Shown: positions 8,079 to 17,894, counted from the first letter of the stretch. The stretch is DNA of 64,000 bases from an uncultured Nitrospira sp. (GCA_902500995.1 CABVSR010000016.1:1-64000), one strand, 5' to 3'. The notes: generated from the sequence alone by a model not told the origin. A program made the numbers and translations.

Positions 8079-9641
8079 ATGGCGCTCTCCACGACCGTGC
8101 ACGATCTCCGCACGTTGATCCGTTCCTGCCACCCCTTCATCGTGATCGAGACCGTCGAAGAAGACCGGGTGATGACCCTGCTGCAATCCGTCGCCGCCCA
8201 GGAACGGATGCCGCTGTTCGAATGGTCGTTGACGAGAGGCCTCACCAGGCCGGAAGAAGGACAGAGCCTCAGCAAGCTGACGGCCACGCCCCTGGCCCTG
8301 CTCCAACATCTCCACGGCTTGACGGTCGAAGGCATCTTTTGGCTCAAGGATCTCGCGCCCCACTTGCAGGATGCCGCCGCCGCACGCCAACTGCGTGAGG
8401 TCTGCCATCAGTTCGGCCGCTCGCGGGCAACCTGTCTCGTGACCGGTCATCCCATCTCCCTGCCGCCCGACCTCGACAAGATCGCGGTGCGGCTCGACCT
8501 GCGCCTGCCCGACCGGCAGGAGTTACAGACGATGCTGCAGAGCGTCCTGCAATCCTTGCAGAAAAGACCATCGGCACGTCGCCCGACCTCCACCACGGTG
8601 GTGCAAAGCCTGCTCAACTCCATGACCGCCCCGAAGGCCATGACTGCCGGTCCCTCCGAGCAGGAATACGACGCCATCCTTCGCGCCCTGCGGGGACTGA
8701 CGTTGCATCAGGCGCGGCAGATGATTACCCACTGTGTCGTGGAGGACGGGGTGCTCTCCGGCGACGACGTGCAGACGATTCTCACCCGCAAGGTCCAGGC
8801 GATGAAGGACGGCGGCCTCCTGGAATACTATCCGCTGGAGGACAACCGGTTCGAACTCGGCGGATTCGGCAATCTGAAAACCTGGCTGGAGCGGGCGAAG
8901 GTGGGATTCACGGACGAAGCCAAGGCGCTCAACCTGACCGCGCCGCGCGGCATCATGCTGGTGGGGGTGCCGGGCTGCGGGAAATCGCTCGCGGCGAAGG
9001 CGATTGCGCGCGAATGGCAATTGCCGCTGCTCAAGCTCGACGCCGGCCGCTTATTCGACAAGTTCATCGGCGAGTCCGAAAAGAACTTTCGCAAGGCCAT
9101 CGAGACAGCGGAGTCCCTGTCTCCGATCGTGCTCTGGATCGATGAAATTGAAAAGGCCATGGCCGCCGGCGGCGGCAGCGGCGAAGCGGATGCGGGGTTG
9201 AGCCGCCGGTTGTTCGGCGCATTTCTGACGTGGCTGCAGGAAAAGAAACAGGACGTCTTCGTCGTGGCGACGGCGAACAATCTCTCCGTTCTGCCGCCGG
9301 AACTGTTGCGCAAAGGCCGTTTCGACGAAATTTTCTTCGTGGACCTGCCGGACGGGAACGAACGGACCGCGATCTGGACCATTCATCTCGGCCTTCGCAA
9401 ACAAGATCCTTCGCAATTCGACCTGCGGAAGATCGTGGACGCCAGCAAAGGATTCAGCGGCTCGGAAATCGAGCAGGCCGTGGTCGCCGGCCTGTACCGC
9501 GCGCTGCATCACAAGCAGCCGCTGACGACCGACCTGCTCATCGAAGAGCTGTCCAACACTGTGCCGCTCTCGGTCACGCGGAGCGAAGACATCTCCCAGC
9601 TGCGAACCATGGCCGAAGGCCGGTTCGTCAACGTGCGATGA
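8079..9641 (+). CDS. AAA+ ATPase, Ycf46-like
   Basis: A 520-residue protein. The N-terminal half (HDLRTLIRSCHPFIVIETVEE onward) is the non-ATPase domain of Ycf46-type proteins. The C-terminal half is an AAA module of the FtsH/CDC48 branch, with Walker A GVPGCGKS at about 296-303, Walker B VLWIDEIEKAM near 350, sensor-1 VATANN, an arginine finger region PPELLRKGRFDE, and FSGSEIEQAV in the lid. No membrane segment or zinc protease motif HExxH is present, so it is not FtsH itself. In cyanobacteria Ycf46 affects CO2/photosynthesis regulation; the role in other bacteria is unclear. Placement after the J-ERCC4 gene suggests a shared task. Confidence 0.85.
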   Translation: MALSTTVHDLRTLIRSCHPFIVIETVEEDRVMTLLQSVAAQERMPLFEWSLTRGLTRPEEGQSLSKLTATPLALLQHLHGLTVEGIFWLKDLAPHLQDAAAARQLREVCHQFGRSRATCLVTGHPISLPPDLDKIAVRLDLRLPDRQELQTMLQSVLQSLQKRPSARRPTSTTVVQSLLNSMTAPKAMTAGPSEQEYDAILRALRGLTLHQARQMITHCVVEDGVLSGDDVQTILTRKVQAMKDGGLLEYYPLEDNRFELGGFGNLKTWLERAKVGFTDEAKALNLTAPRGIMLVGVPGCGKSLAAKAIAREWQLPLLKLDAGRLFDKFIGESEKNFRKAIETAESLSPIVLWIDEIEKAMAAGGGSGEADAGLSRRLFGAFLTWLQEKKQDVFVVATANNLSVLPPELLRKGRFDEIFFVDLPDGNERTAIWTIHLGLRKQDPSQFDLRKIVDASKGFSGSEIEQAVVAGLYRALHHKQPLTTDLLIEELSNTVPLSVTRSEDISQLRTMAEGRFVNVR

Positions 9642-9871
9642 GCGCGTTCCGCCGATATCCATCCTGATCACACCGCATCTGGCGACTCCGCTGCCGCATG
9701 ACAATCCAGTGAATCGCTTGTCTACGGTCCCTCGCAGAGGCGAGCGTTCATGCAGTAAGATACATTCGTGTCCAGGCCATCACGAGATGATTGTGAATCC
9801 TTCAGACCTGTCATGTCTCATATGGTCGAAAAGCGTCAGGCGACCTGATCACAACCTCCGAGAATCGCGCC

Positions 9872-11638
9872 ATGATCACACATACATTCTGGAAACCTGT
9901 GCTCCGCAATCGACGCAGCCACCGCCATGGTCGCTGGTTGATCGGGCCGAGCATGGTTCTGTTCATCCTCGTCGGCGCAGCAGGCTCCGGCGCTTCGGCC
10001 GGCGACCTGCCGCTCCGTTCGGAAGGCCAGATCGCCCAGCATGCCAAGGCCGCCTGGGAACAGGGCACGATCGATCTGGCGCTCGGTATTTTGGAGCAGG
10101 GCCTCCACGATCATCCTGACGCCCTCGCGCTCCACCAGCTTCGCGGGGACATGTTGGCTACTTCACGCCGCACGGAAGCCGCTCTGGAATCGTACGACAC
10201 CGTGCTCGCGCATATTCCCGCCGCGCTGGATGTGCGATGGGCCAGATGGAGCGTGCTGGTGCGGTCGGGGCAAGTCGAGGAAGCGGTGGCCGAACTTCAC
10301 CGCATCGCCGCGCTCGACCCGCAGAACCCGCTGATCCATTTGCGCCTGGCGCGAGAACTGCGGAAGCTCGACCGCCTGGAGGAATCATTCGAGGCCTACA
10401 AGAAGGCCGTCGCGCTCGGACCGGACATGCTCAATTGGCGATTGGCATTGGCTAGGGCCCGCTTTGATATTCTGGATTACGAAGGTGCGGAGCGCGACGT
10501 GCACTTCGTTCTGGATCGAGTCCCGACCGGCTCGCCGCTGCATTTGTCGGCGAGGAATCTGCTCACGGTGTTTTTCGGCTCGACCGAGCGGGGCCGCCGC
10601 TATGCGCCGGTTATGACGCCGGATGTGAGCTCGAAACAACTGCGCGACTGGTCGATGATACGCGCAGAAGGATATCGGCTGTTCGAGGCGGGACGGTTCC
10701 GGGAAGCCGAACCGGTGTATCGGGAACTCCTGCGCCTCAACCCGATGGATCCGCTGGCCGGGCGGCACCTCAGTCTCATCCTCATGGGGCTGGGCCGTTG
10801 CAAAGACGCGCTCGCGGTTTCTCAGGCGGGATCCGATTTCGATCCGACGGATGAGGAACATACGACGACGGCGTTTCGGATGGGCCAATGCATGGTCGAA
10901 CTGGAACGCTGGGAAGACGCCTACATGCAATTCAAAACGCTGTACGATGCGACCGTGGAATTTGAAAAATCCACGAGGGAAGTCCAGCTCCCGTCCGGAA
11001 CGCGGGTGTTGAATAAGGCCGCCCTGACGCAGTGGATGGACAAGGTGCGTCCGCACGTGCCGGAGTTCGCGCAGCAGGTCGAAGAGGAGGCGGCAGCCAA
11101 CGCGGCTCAGGCCAAAGCGGCAGCGCCGACCATTCCTCCGGAGGCTGAACTCGCGGCGAAGGCCCTCGAAGCCTTGAAGCCCCAAAACACGCTGGATACG
11201 GCCGCTTCCCTCGTCGGCCGGGACGCGGACTTCGCCTGGTTCCGCTTCGTCATTCCCGCGAAAAAAGTCATGCGCGACGATTCGCCGACCGGCGCGCACG
11301 ACTTCATTCCGTTGGATCCGGGGATCAGCTTCCCCGGCAGTCAGCAGGATATCTATCTGGTCTTCAGCCTGGTCACGGCTTCGTATGACGAAGTGCCGCT
11401 GGCCGCGCGCTGTTTCAGGGAGACCGCCGAACTTGCCGGCGCGCAAGCCGCGGTGGCGCAGGATCGGCTCATCCTGTCCACGAACGACCAGTCCGGCTAT
11501 TTCGTGTTGCCTCGCCCGGTCGCAGGCTGGACGGCCGGCCTGTACCGGTGCGGGCTGTTTGCGGGGGAAGAAACCTCGGCCTATACGCAGGTCGATGAGG
11601 TGCGCTTCCGCATCACCGAGCAGCCAAGGCCCTCGTAG
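9872..11638 (+). CDS. Exported TPR-repeat protein
   Basis: A 588-residue protein. A hydrophobic segment WLIGPSMVLFILVGAAGSGASA near residues 28-50 is a signal peptide or N-terminal anchor. Residues about 60-340 are tetratricopeptide repeats (AKAAWEQGTIDLALGILEQGL, ALESYDTVLAHIPAALDVRW, EAEPVYRELLRLNPMDPLAG and others). An Ala-rich helical linker (EEEAAANAAQAKAAAPTIPP) follows. The C-terminal part (about 450-588) looks like a beta-rich domain ending FRITEQPRPS that may bind a ligand or partner. TPR proteins of this type usually scaffold envelope complexes. No operon partner is evident, and the 230 bp upstream hold no recognised feature. Confidence 0.75.
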   Translation: MITHTFWKPVLRNRRSHRHGRWLIGPSMVLFILVGAAGSGASAGDLPLRSEGQIAQHAKAAWEQGTIDLALGILEQGLHDHPDALALHQLRGDMLATSRRTEAALESYDTVLAHIPAALDVRWARWSVLVRSGQVEEAVAELHRIAALDPQNPLIHLRLARELRKLDRLEESFEAYKKAVALGPDMLNWRLALARARFDILDYEGAERDVHFVLDRVPTGSPLHLSARNLLTVFFGSTERGRRYAPVMTPDVSSKQLRDWSMIRAEGYRLFEAGRFREAEPVYRELLRLNPMDPLAGRHLSLILMGLGRCKDALAVSQAGSDFDPTDEEHTTTAFRMGQCMVELERWEDAYMQFKTLYDATVEFEKSTREVQLPSGTRVLNKAALTQWMDKVRPHVPEFAQQVEEEAAANAAQAKAAAPTIPPEAELAAKALEALKPQNTLDTAASLVGRDADFAWFRFVIPAKKVMRDDSPTGAHDFIPLDPGISFPGSQQDIYLVFSLVTASYDEVPLAARCFRETAELAGAQAAVAQDRLILSTNDQSGYFVLPRPVAGWTAGLYRCGLFAGEETSAYTQVDEVRFRITEQPRPS

Positions 11639-11702
11639 AGGTCGCACAGCGCTGATAGCCGATGGCACAGAGCGGAGCAGGCAGAGACTCAGTCGGCAGG
11701 GT

Positions 11703-12656
11703 TCAACCGTGGCACCCGCTCACGGTATAGCGACCCGTGAAGGTCTCGCCGGGAAGCAGTCGCTTCAGACCCCAGTCGGGATGATTAAAAGCATCGGTCG
11801 CGCAGGTCATCGGTTCGATTGCCAAGGCGCGGCGAGGCGCATCCGCAATGGCATCCCCCGTGTAGACCACAATCGCTGAAAACGCGCGATCCATCACCAC
11901 ATCAATCCTGCGTTCACTATCCTGCCGGCGCAGCGATGCCGTGGCCATCCCGGCCGCATCACGCTCCAATTCAAGATAACAATGGTTGAAGCGGCGAGAA
12001 CCGATGCGCTGAAACCCACGATAGTCCCACTCAGTGCCCTTCGCCGCGATCACCCTGCCGGTCGGCGCCAACTGCTCATTAAACTCGAGATAGCCGGCCG
12101 CTGGAATTTTTGCTTCGGCCTCATCGACCAGCCCCGTGCCGACCGTGAAGTAGGGATGGAACCCCACGCCGACCGGAGCCGCCGTCCCGCCGGTGTTTCT
12201 CACCGCAAACGCGCAGGTTAATCCTTGATCATCGAGGCTGTAGGTGACCCGCACCGCGAGAGAAAACGGATAGCCGCGAGGGCCGTACTCGGCGGCATCC
12301 AGATTGACATCAAAGGCCACGGCATGAGGGCCGGTTTGATGCGTCATCCACGGTAGATTACGCACGAAGCCATGGATCGCGTTCGGGCCTTCCTTATCGT
12401 TTCGTTCCAGCTGCCGCGCCTGCCCATCAAACAGGTAGCGCCCCTCCGCGACCCGGCCGGGAAACGGAATCAACACGTCGCCCTGCCCGCCCCTTTTCCC
12501 CGCGCCGCCGGAATATCCCCAGAGGATGTCGGTGCCGGTGCCGCCGCCGTCTACGAGAAAGTAGCGCCGCAACGAGGCGCCCCAAGGTGAAACCACCGCG
12601 CGCTGGTTTTCAAAGACAAGAGTGATTTCCGTATCCGGCGTGGGAGGAACTGTCAT
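11703..12656 (-). CDS. Aldose 1-epimerase (mutarotase) family protein
   Basis: A 317-residue beta-sandwich galactose-mutarotase-like protein. It interconverts alpha and beta anomers of aldoses or a related sugar phosphate. Visible blocks are FPGRVAEGRYLFDG, NAIHGFVRNLPW (the NxxHG sugar-binding His) and PVGVGFHPYFTVG (second active-site His), followed by a late Glu region (LAIEPMTCATDAFNHPDWG). The order of these blocks fits family members near GalM and YihR. It lies 15 nt downstream of the phosphofructokinase gene on the same strand, so the two are likely one carbohydrate operon. Substrate is not assigned. Confidence 0.85.
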   Translation of the reverse strand: MTVPPTPDTEITLVFENQRAVVSPWGASLRRYFLVDGGGTGTDILWGYSGGAGKRGGQGDVLIPFPGRVAEGRYLFDGQARQLERNDKEGPNAIHGFVRNLPWMTHQTGPHAVAFDVNLDAAEYGPRGYPFSLAVRVTYSLDDQGLTCAFAVRNTGGTAAPVGVGFHPYFTVGTGLVDEAEAKIPAAGYLEFNEQLAPTGRVIAAKGTEWDYRGFQRIGSRRFNHCYLELERDAAGMATASLRRQDSERRIDVVMDRAFSAIVVYTGDAIADAPRRALAIEPMTCATDAFNHPDWGLKRLLPGETFTGRYTVSGCHG

Positions 12657-12671
12657 GATTCGCCGCGCGCC

Positions 12672-13937
12672 TTAGACATCTTTTCCCAGCAGATACTCGA
12701 ACCTGCCGCGGAAATCGTCGGAGGCCAATCCGGCTGCCGTCGCCAATCGCACCAGCGTGTCCGGCTGGCTCAGATCCTCTGCGGAGAGCCGGATCATATA
12801 CCGGCGGGCAATGGCGTAGGACTCGGACCCGATGTCCACCATGCGCACCCGCGTGCGGCCAGTGGCCGGATCGAGAATGTCTCCGAACTGAATTGGAATA
12901 AATCGCCCGTTTTGAATCGACACCATGGCGGCGGTGCCGCCCTCCAGGAGAAACTGCGCCGCACAGTAGCCCAGATCCCGCGTGTATTCCATATCGAACG
13001 AAATAGGGTCCGCGCAGCGAAGTTCATACCCGATGTTTTTATCGACGATGGTGGTCTTGATCCCGAACGCGCGGAGTTCCTTTTCCACGGCGCGCTTGAG
13101 CACGAAGCCGAAATTGATTTCGGCCAGGCGCACATGCCCGTGCTGATCGCGCTCCACATCCTCCAACCCGTTCACATCCTGCTGATCGAGGATTTCCACC
13201 AGGCCTTCGGCCAGGACCGCAACCCCGTCCGACCGGCCCGCGCTGAGCCGCTTGATGCAGGCGGCCACGAGAATATCGACGAGCGTCTTCAACCGGATGG
13301 GTTTCTGCCGGAACTCTTCCGGGATAATGGTCAGCGTGGCGCCGGCGGCTTTCCCGATCCCGAGCGCCAGATGCCCGGCCTTGCGGCCCATGGTCACGAC
13401 GAAGTACCAGCGTGAGGTCGTTTCCGCATCGACCATCAGGCTTTTCACCAGTTCGACGCCGATATGCCGGGCCGTCTGAAATCCGAAGGTGGGAATCCCG
13501 TGCGGCAGGTCAAGATCGTTGTCGATGGTCTTGGGCACATGCACCACCTGCAGCCGGCCGCTTGCCCGCTGCTCGAGCTTCAACGCGGAAAAGGCCGTGT
13601 CGTCCCCGCCGATCGTCATCAGTCTCGTGATCCCCAATTTCTGCAGACTCGCCAGACAGGCATCAAGCTGCTCGGCCTTTTGCGTCGGGTTGGCGCGCGC
13701 CGTTCCGAGACAGGAACCGCCGCTGAAATGAATACGGCTGATATCTTCGATCGACAGACGTCTGACCTTGCTGGTGTTCCCTTGCATAATCCATTTGAAG
13801 CCATCCTGAATGCCGATGACGTCGCATCCGCCGAGAATGCTCCGGATCGTGGCGGCGCCGATCACGCTGTTGATGCCGGGTGCCGGGCCGCCGCCCACGA
13901 GAATGCCTACGATCGGTCGCTGTTCGCTTGTTGCCAT
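12672..13937 (-). CDS. pfp: 6-phosphofructokinase, pyrophosphate-type signature
   Basis: About 421 residues from ATG 13937, which has a purine-rich GGAGCGGAAAG upstream; an ATG ten codons earlier (13967) is the alternative. Phosphofructokinase fold: GILVGGGPAPGIN binds phosphate, MTIGGDDTAFSA and VPKTIDND carry substrate and Mg2+ ligands, and VVTMGRKAGHLALGIG follows. At the two positions that separate the subfamilies it has Asp (GGDD rather than GGDG) and Lys (PKTIDND rather than PGTIDND), the pair known to favour pyrophosphate over ATP. So it probably performs the reversible PPi-dependent reaction and works in both glycolysis and gluconeogenesis. Upstream of the mutarotase gene. Confidence 0.85.
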   Translation of the reverse strand: MATSEQRPIVGILVGGGPAPGINSVIGAATIRSILGGCDVIGIQDGFKWIMQGNTSKVRRLSIEDISRIHFSGGSCLGTARANPTQKAEQLDACLASLQKLGITRLMTIGGDDTAFSALKLEQRASGRLQVVHVPKTIDNDLDLPHGIPTFGFQTARHIGVELVKSLMVDAETTSRWYFVVTMGRKAGHLALGIGKAAGATLTIIPEEFRQKPIRLKTLVDILVAACIKRLSAGRSDGVAVLAEGLVEILDQQDVNGLEDVERDQHGHVRLAEINFGFVLKRAVEKELRAFGIKTTIVDKNIGYELRCADPISFDMEYTRDLGYCAAQFLLEGGTAAMVSIQNGRFIPIQFGDILDPATGRTRVRMVDIGSESYAIARRYMIRLSAEDLSQPDTLVRLATAAGLASDDFRGRFEYLLGKDV

Positions 13938-14166
13938 GTTCTTTCCGCTCCTATCGGACTGAGTCATCCGGTCTTGTGCATCTGCTGCTGTTCATTCTGC
14001 TTGCCGGCTTCCGGTACTTTCCGGAGCCGGGCGCTTCGTGCGACCCTACACGGAGAAGAAAAATGCGTCAAGGACGGGGGGCGGCTTCCACAATATCGTT
14101 CACGAAATATCGCACCTGTGTTAGCCTGATACCGACAGCCTTCTGCTCCGCCGAAGGAGGTGCCCC

Positions 14167-14547
14167 ATGATCGATATCCTGGTGGTCGATGATAATCTGC
14201 AGTTGAGAGACACCTTGCGAACAATCTTAAACAAACGGCCGGGGTTTCGCGTGACCGGCGAAGCCGCCGACGGTATCGCCGCTTCCCAATTGGCCCAAAC
14301 GCTTCGCCCGACGGTCGTGCTCATGGACGTGGGCATGGCGCGGCTGGACGGAATCGAAGCGACGCGCCGGATTCGCGCCCTCTTACCCGATACGGTCGTG
14401 ATTGGAATGTCCTGCCACAACAGCAGGGAAGTCGAGGGGGCGTTGCGCGCCGTCGGGGCGAATGCCTTCCTGCCCAAAGAACTGGTTCCGGAAAAAATCT
14501 TTGACGTCATTACCCAGCATTTGCCGCAGGGCCAGTCACAGCCCTGA
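14167..14547 (+). CDS. Single-domain response regulator (receiver only)
   Basis: A 126-residue CheY-like receiver with no output domain. ILVVDDN gives the acidic pair, VVLMDVGMARLDG the phosphorylated Asp, IGMSCHN the Thr/Ser position (Ser here) and NAFLPKELV the conserved Lys. The start follows a near-perfect GAAGGAGGT ribosome site. The gene converges on the hybrid histidine kinase at 14610-17807, whose own C-terminal receiver is similar in sequence (DGxEATRRI, LPKE/LTKE). It may have arisen from that receiver and may be phosphorylated by the same kinase, which is inferred from position. Confidence 0.9.
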   Translation: MIDILVVDDNLQLRDTLRTILNKRPGFRVTGEAADGIAASQLAQTLRPTVVLMDVGMARLDGIEATRRIRALLPDTVVIGMSCHNSREVEGALRAVGANAFLPKELVPEKIFDVITQHLPQGQSQP

Positions 14548-14609
14548 AGTCGCGGCGGGACCTGTTCCGCGCCCTCAATGCATGAGGCGCCGCCGCCGAC
14601 ATTCGCGCT

Positions 14610-17600
14610 TCATCCTCCCACGACCGACGGCCCGGTGAGGGCCGCTTCAACGATCGCCCTGCACAACTGTCCTCCGGCACTTTCCTTGGTGAGATACCCG
14701 CAGGCTCCCGCCTGTTTCATCCGGGCGACGATATCGGGCGAGTTATGCATGGACAGCGCGATGATTTTGATGTCGGGACATTCCTCTTTGATCCGCTTGG
14801 TCGCTGCCACCCCGTCGCAGCGCGGCATGTTGACGTCCATCACGACGACGGCCGGTTTGAGGGCACGGGTCAGCTCGATGGCTTCCAACCCGTCGCCGGC
14901 TTCTCCGACGACCTCCAGCCGGGGATGCCCGTTGACGATGGTGCGAAGGCCCTGGCGCAACATCCGATGATCGTCCACCAGCAAGACCCGGATCTTCGGC
15001 GTAACGTGCAGCCCAGCAGATCCCGGCATCTCCGGCACCGCCGGCATCTCAGTTTCCGGCCTGGCGGCGAGACCCTCCGGGCCGAGGGCACGCTCCTCCG
15101 GCGATTCCACGGCCGTGGCGCCTGACTGAGCCAACGGCAACTCCAACACCGCCGTCGTTCCCTGCCCCGGAACGGATCGCAGGTCAAACCTTCCCCCGAG
15201 CGCTTTCATACGCTCGCGAATACTGAGCAGACCGAATCCCGGCTTCATCGTGGTTTCCGCTGCGCCGACATCATACCCGACGCCGTGATCGGACACCGTG
15301 ATACGGAGGACCCCGCCGGCCTGGGTTACCGCAATATTCGCTTCGGCCGTGCCCGCATGTTTCACGATATTCATCAGGAGTTCCCGGACCGATTGGAATA
15401 GGAGCACGGCTTGCTCCTCGGAAAGCGAGAGCACCTCATCCTCCAGATCCAGCTTCACCGTGAGTTCCCGCTGCATCTGGTCGGTCAACCATTTGAGCGC
15501 CATCAGCAGACCGAACTCATTCAAGATCGGCGGACTGAGTTGCGCCACCAAGGTCCTGGTATAGGCCAGGGCCCGGTCCATCACTTCCTGCACCTCCGTC
15601 ATCGCCTCCATGGCCGCCGGCGTCACGTCTTCCAATTTGGCCTGGCCCAGTTTAATCCGGCTGAGCACCAGCAGCTGCGCGAGGTAATCGTGCAGATCGG
15701 TGGCCAGTTGTTTGCGGATACGGTGCTCCGCCAGATTCAGGTCGGTCGTCAAGGCGCGCAGCCTGTCTTGGGAGTCGGCCAGTTCCTTGGTTCGCGCCTC
15801 GACCCGGCGTTCCAGATCGTCCGCGAACTGGCGCAACTGTTCTTGCGCTTCTTTCCGGCTCTGGATGTCCTGAACGATGGAGATGAAATGCTGGGCCTGC
15901 CCCTGCGCATCGCGGAACAGCGACACGGTTAAATACCCCCAGAGCGGCGAGCCGTCTTTCCGGATATACCGCTTTTCCAACGAATAGGTGCCGATTTCTC
16001 CGGTCAGCAGCCGGCGGACGGCGGACCAATCGGCTTCCACGTCGTCAGGATGGGTGATCTCGGCAAAGGTTTTGGTGAGCAGCTCTTCCCGCGAATATCC
16101 GGTCAGGGCGCAGAGCGCGTCATTGCAGCGCAACCAGCGCCCATCCAGCCCCACGTGCGCCATGCCGACCGCCGCGTTGTCGAACGTGGCGCGATGTTGC
16201 GCCTCGCTTTCACGCAGCGCATTCTCCGCCATTTTGCTGTCGGTGATATCTTCGGCAAAAATAATGATGCCGCCGATGCCCCCTGCTTTATCCCGCCAGG
16301 GGCGAGTCTCCCATCGAATCCAATAGACGGTCCCGTCGGAACGATCGAACCGATCTTCCTCCGCGCGCGAAACCATCCCGGCCAAGCCCTGCTGATGCAC
16401 CGTCCGCCACCGTTCGGGAATATCAGGAAACAACTCATAGTGACTGCACCCCAACACGTCTCCGCCGAGTCCATAGTCCGCCAGCCACCGCCGGCTCACG
16501 GCCACATACCGCATCTGCCGGTCGAACATCGCAATAGCGGCCGGCGCATGTTCGATGAACAGGCGGAGTCGCTCTTCGCTTTCCCGCAGCGCCGCTTCGG
16601 CCCGTTTCCGTTCGGTGATGTCATGGGCCACTTTCGACACCCCGACGATTTGTCCCTCGTCGTTGCGGATCGCCGAGACGGTCAGCGAAATATCGATCAA
16701 GGTGCCGTCTTTCCGGCGCCGGACCGTTTCGTATTGCTGGACCGCCTCTCCTCGCGTGATCTGCGCCAGGATAGGCGCTTCTTCTTCGACTCGTTCTTCC
16801 GGAATGACCAGCAGGATCGATTGGCCGACAGCCTCCTCCCGGCAATACCCGTACAAGCGCTCGGCGCCACGGTTCCAACTGGTAATGATCCCGTTGAGGT
16901 CTTTGCTGACGATGGCATCCTCAGAAGATTCGACGATAGCCGCGAGTGTCGCGCGGGCCTGCTCTGCCTGTCTCCGGTCGGTGATATCGACGATGGCGGC
17001 GATGTATCCCGTCACGGTGCCCCGTTCGTCCCATTCCGGCGCATAGGCGGCTTGCAGGAGACGGCCTGCGGGGGCCGTGCCCTGAAATTGCAGATCAAAC
17101 TTCACCTGCCGCCCTGCAAGCGCCTCCTGGATGAAGGGCGCCGCCTGCCGGTAATTCGTGTCGCTCAATACCTCGCGGGGATGTAGGCCGATGAGTTCCT
17201 CCGGCGTGCGTCCAACCAACTGCGCATACTGCCGGTTTACGAACCGGTACCGGCCATCCGTTCCACATTGCGCGATGAGCACCGGCGCATGGTCCGTCAC
17301 AAACTGCATCTGGCGCTCACTGGCGCGAACGGACTCTTCCGCTTTGGTTCGCGCCTCGATTTCCTGACGCAATTGCTGCTCCTTGGCTCTCGCAAGCGAG
17401 GTCTCCGCTTGCGCGCGAAGACGAGCCCGCGTGACGGCTTCGGTCAGCGAGACGATCATGATGTTGGCGGTAATGAACAATGCCAGGGCCACCTGCTGCT
17501 CGCTCGGCGAGGTATGCAGGTCGAAAAAGATGAAGATGGACAGGGCCGACGACACGAGGGTCGCCACGATGCCATGGCGCCAGCCGTTGGCCACCGCGAT

Positions 17601-17807
17601 GAACATGATGGCGGGATAGTAGGTAATGAACGTGTACCCCGAACCCCATAACGGGCTCAGTGCCATACGAAGACCGGTCGCCAGGGCGAGCGTGACCGCC
17701 GTGAGCAACGAAGGGTTCCATTCGGCAAGGCGAGCCCACCAGGAATGCACACCCTGCTTGGTCTCGTCAGGAGGCGCGGAGGCTGGAGGAGACGGGTCGG
17801 AAGCCAT
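14610..17807 (-). CDS. Hybrid histidine kinase: DUF4118-like TMs, four PAS domains, HisKA_3, HATPase, receiver
   Basis: About 1065 residues. Four hydrophobic segments at about 35-125 (LLTAVTLALATGLRMALSPL, FITYYPAIMFIAVANGW) resemble the DUF4118 sensor membrane module. Four PAS domains follow (starts like FVTDHAPVLIAQC, IVESSEDAIVSKD, FIEHAPAAIAMFD, TFDNAAVGMAHVG), then RKQLATDLHDYLAQLL, a NarL-type HisKA_3 phospho-acceptor helix, then an ATPase domain with DHGVGYDV and GFGLLSIRERM. The end is a receiver (VLLVDDHR, VVVMDVNMP, YLTKESAG). Kinases of the HisKA_3 group usually pair with NarL-type regulators, but none is adjacent. ATG 17807 has GGAG close upstream; ATG 17816 is the alternative start. 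Confidence 0.92.
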   Translation of the reverse strand: MASDPSPPASAPPDETKQGVHSWWARLAEWNPSLLTAVTLALATGLRMALSPLWGSGYTFITYYPAIMFIAVANGWRHGIVATLVSSALSIFIFFDLHTSPSEQQVALALFITANIMIVSLTEAVTRARLRAQAETSLARAKEQQLRQEIEARTKAEESVRASERQMQFVTDHAPVLIAQCGTDGRYRFVNRQYAQLVGRTPEELIGLHPREVLSDTNYRQAAPFIQEALAGRQVKFDLQFQGTAPAGRLLQAAYAPEWDERGTVTGYIAAIVDITDRRQAEQARATLAAIVESSEDAIVSKDLNGIITSWNRGAERLYGYCREEAVGQSILLVIPEERVEEEAPILAQITRGEAVQQYETVRRRKDGTLIDISLTVSAIRNDEGQIVGVSKVAHDITERKRAEAALRESEERLRLFIEHAPAAIAMFDRQMRYVAVSRRWLADYGLGGDVLGCSHYELFPDIPERWRTVHQQGLAGMVSRAEEDRFDRSDGTVYWIRWETRPWRDKAGGIGGIIIFAEDITDSKMAENALRESEAQHRATFDNAAVGMAHVGLDGRWLRCNDALCALTGYSREELLTKTFAEITHPDDVEADWSAVRRLLTGEIGTYSLEKRYIRKDGSPLWGYLTVSLFRDAQGQAQHFISIVQDIQSRKEAQEQLRQFADDLERRVEARTKELADSQDRLRALTTDLNLAEHRIRKQLATDLHDYLAQLLVLSRIKLGQAKLEDVTPAAMEAMTEVQEVMDRALAYTRTLVAQLSPPILNEFGLLMALKWLTDQMQRELTVKLDLEDEVLSLSEEQAVLLFQSVRELLMNIVKHAGTAEANIAVTQAGGVLRITVSDHGVGYDVGAAETTMKPGFGLLSIRERMKALGGRFDLRSVPGQGTTAVLELPLAQSGATAVESPEERALGPEGLAARPETEMPAVPEMPGSAGLHVTPKIRVLLVDDHRMLRQGLRTIVNGHPRLEVVGEAGDGLEAIELTRALKPAVVVMDVNMPRCDGVAATKRIKEECPDIKIIALSMHNSPDIVARMKQAGACGYLTKESAGGQLCRAIVEAALTGPSVVGG

Positions 17808-17894
17808 GGGCTCCATCGGCGAGCGACGAATCGGCTCTCACATGTCTGTGGCGAAATGAATGACCGCGCGCGGCATGCGCAGTAGGTTCGGCTA

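Noticed and set aside
7248-8450. 400-codon minus-strand frame opposite the J-ERCC4 and AAA+ genes
   Set aside because: Antisense shadow of two genes with clear domains; common in GC-rich DNA.
14001-14031. Hairpin CCGGCTTCCGG...CCGGAGCCGG between pfk and the receiver gene
   Set aside because: Imperfect, no T-run, and in a divergent region where a terminator is not needed; GC-rich chance pairing is likely.
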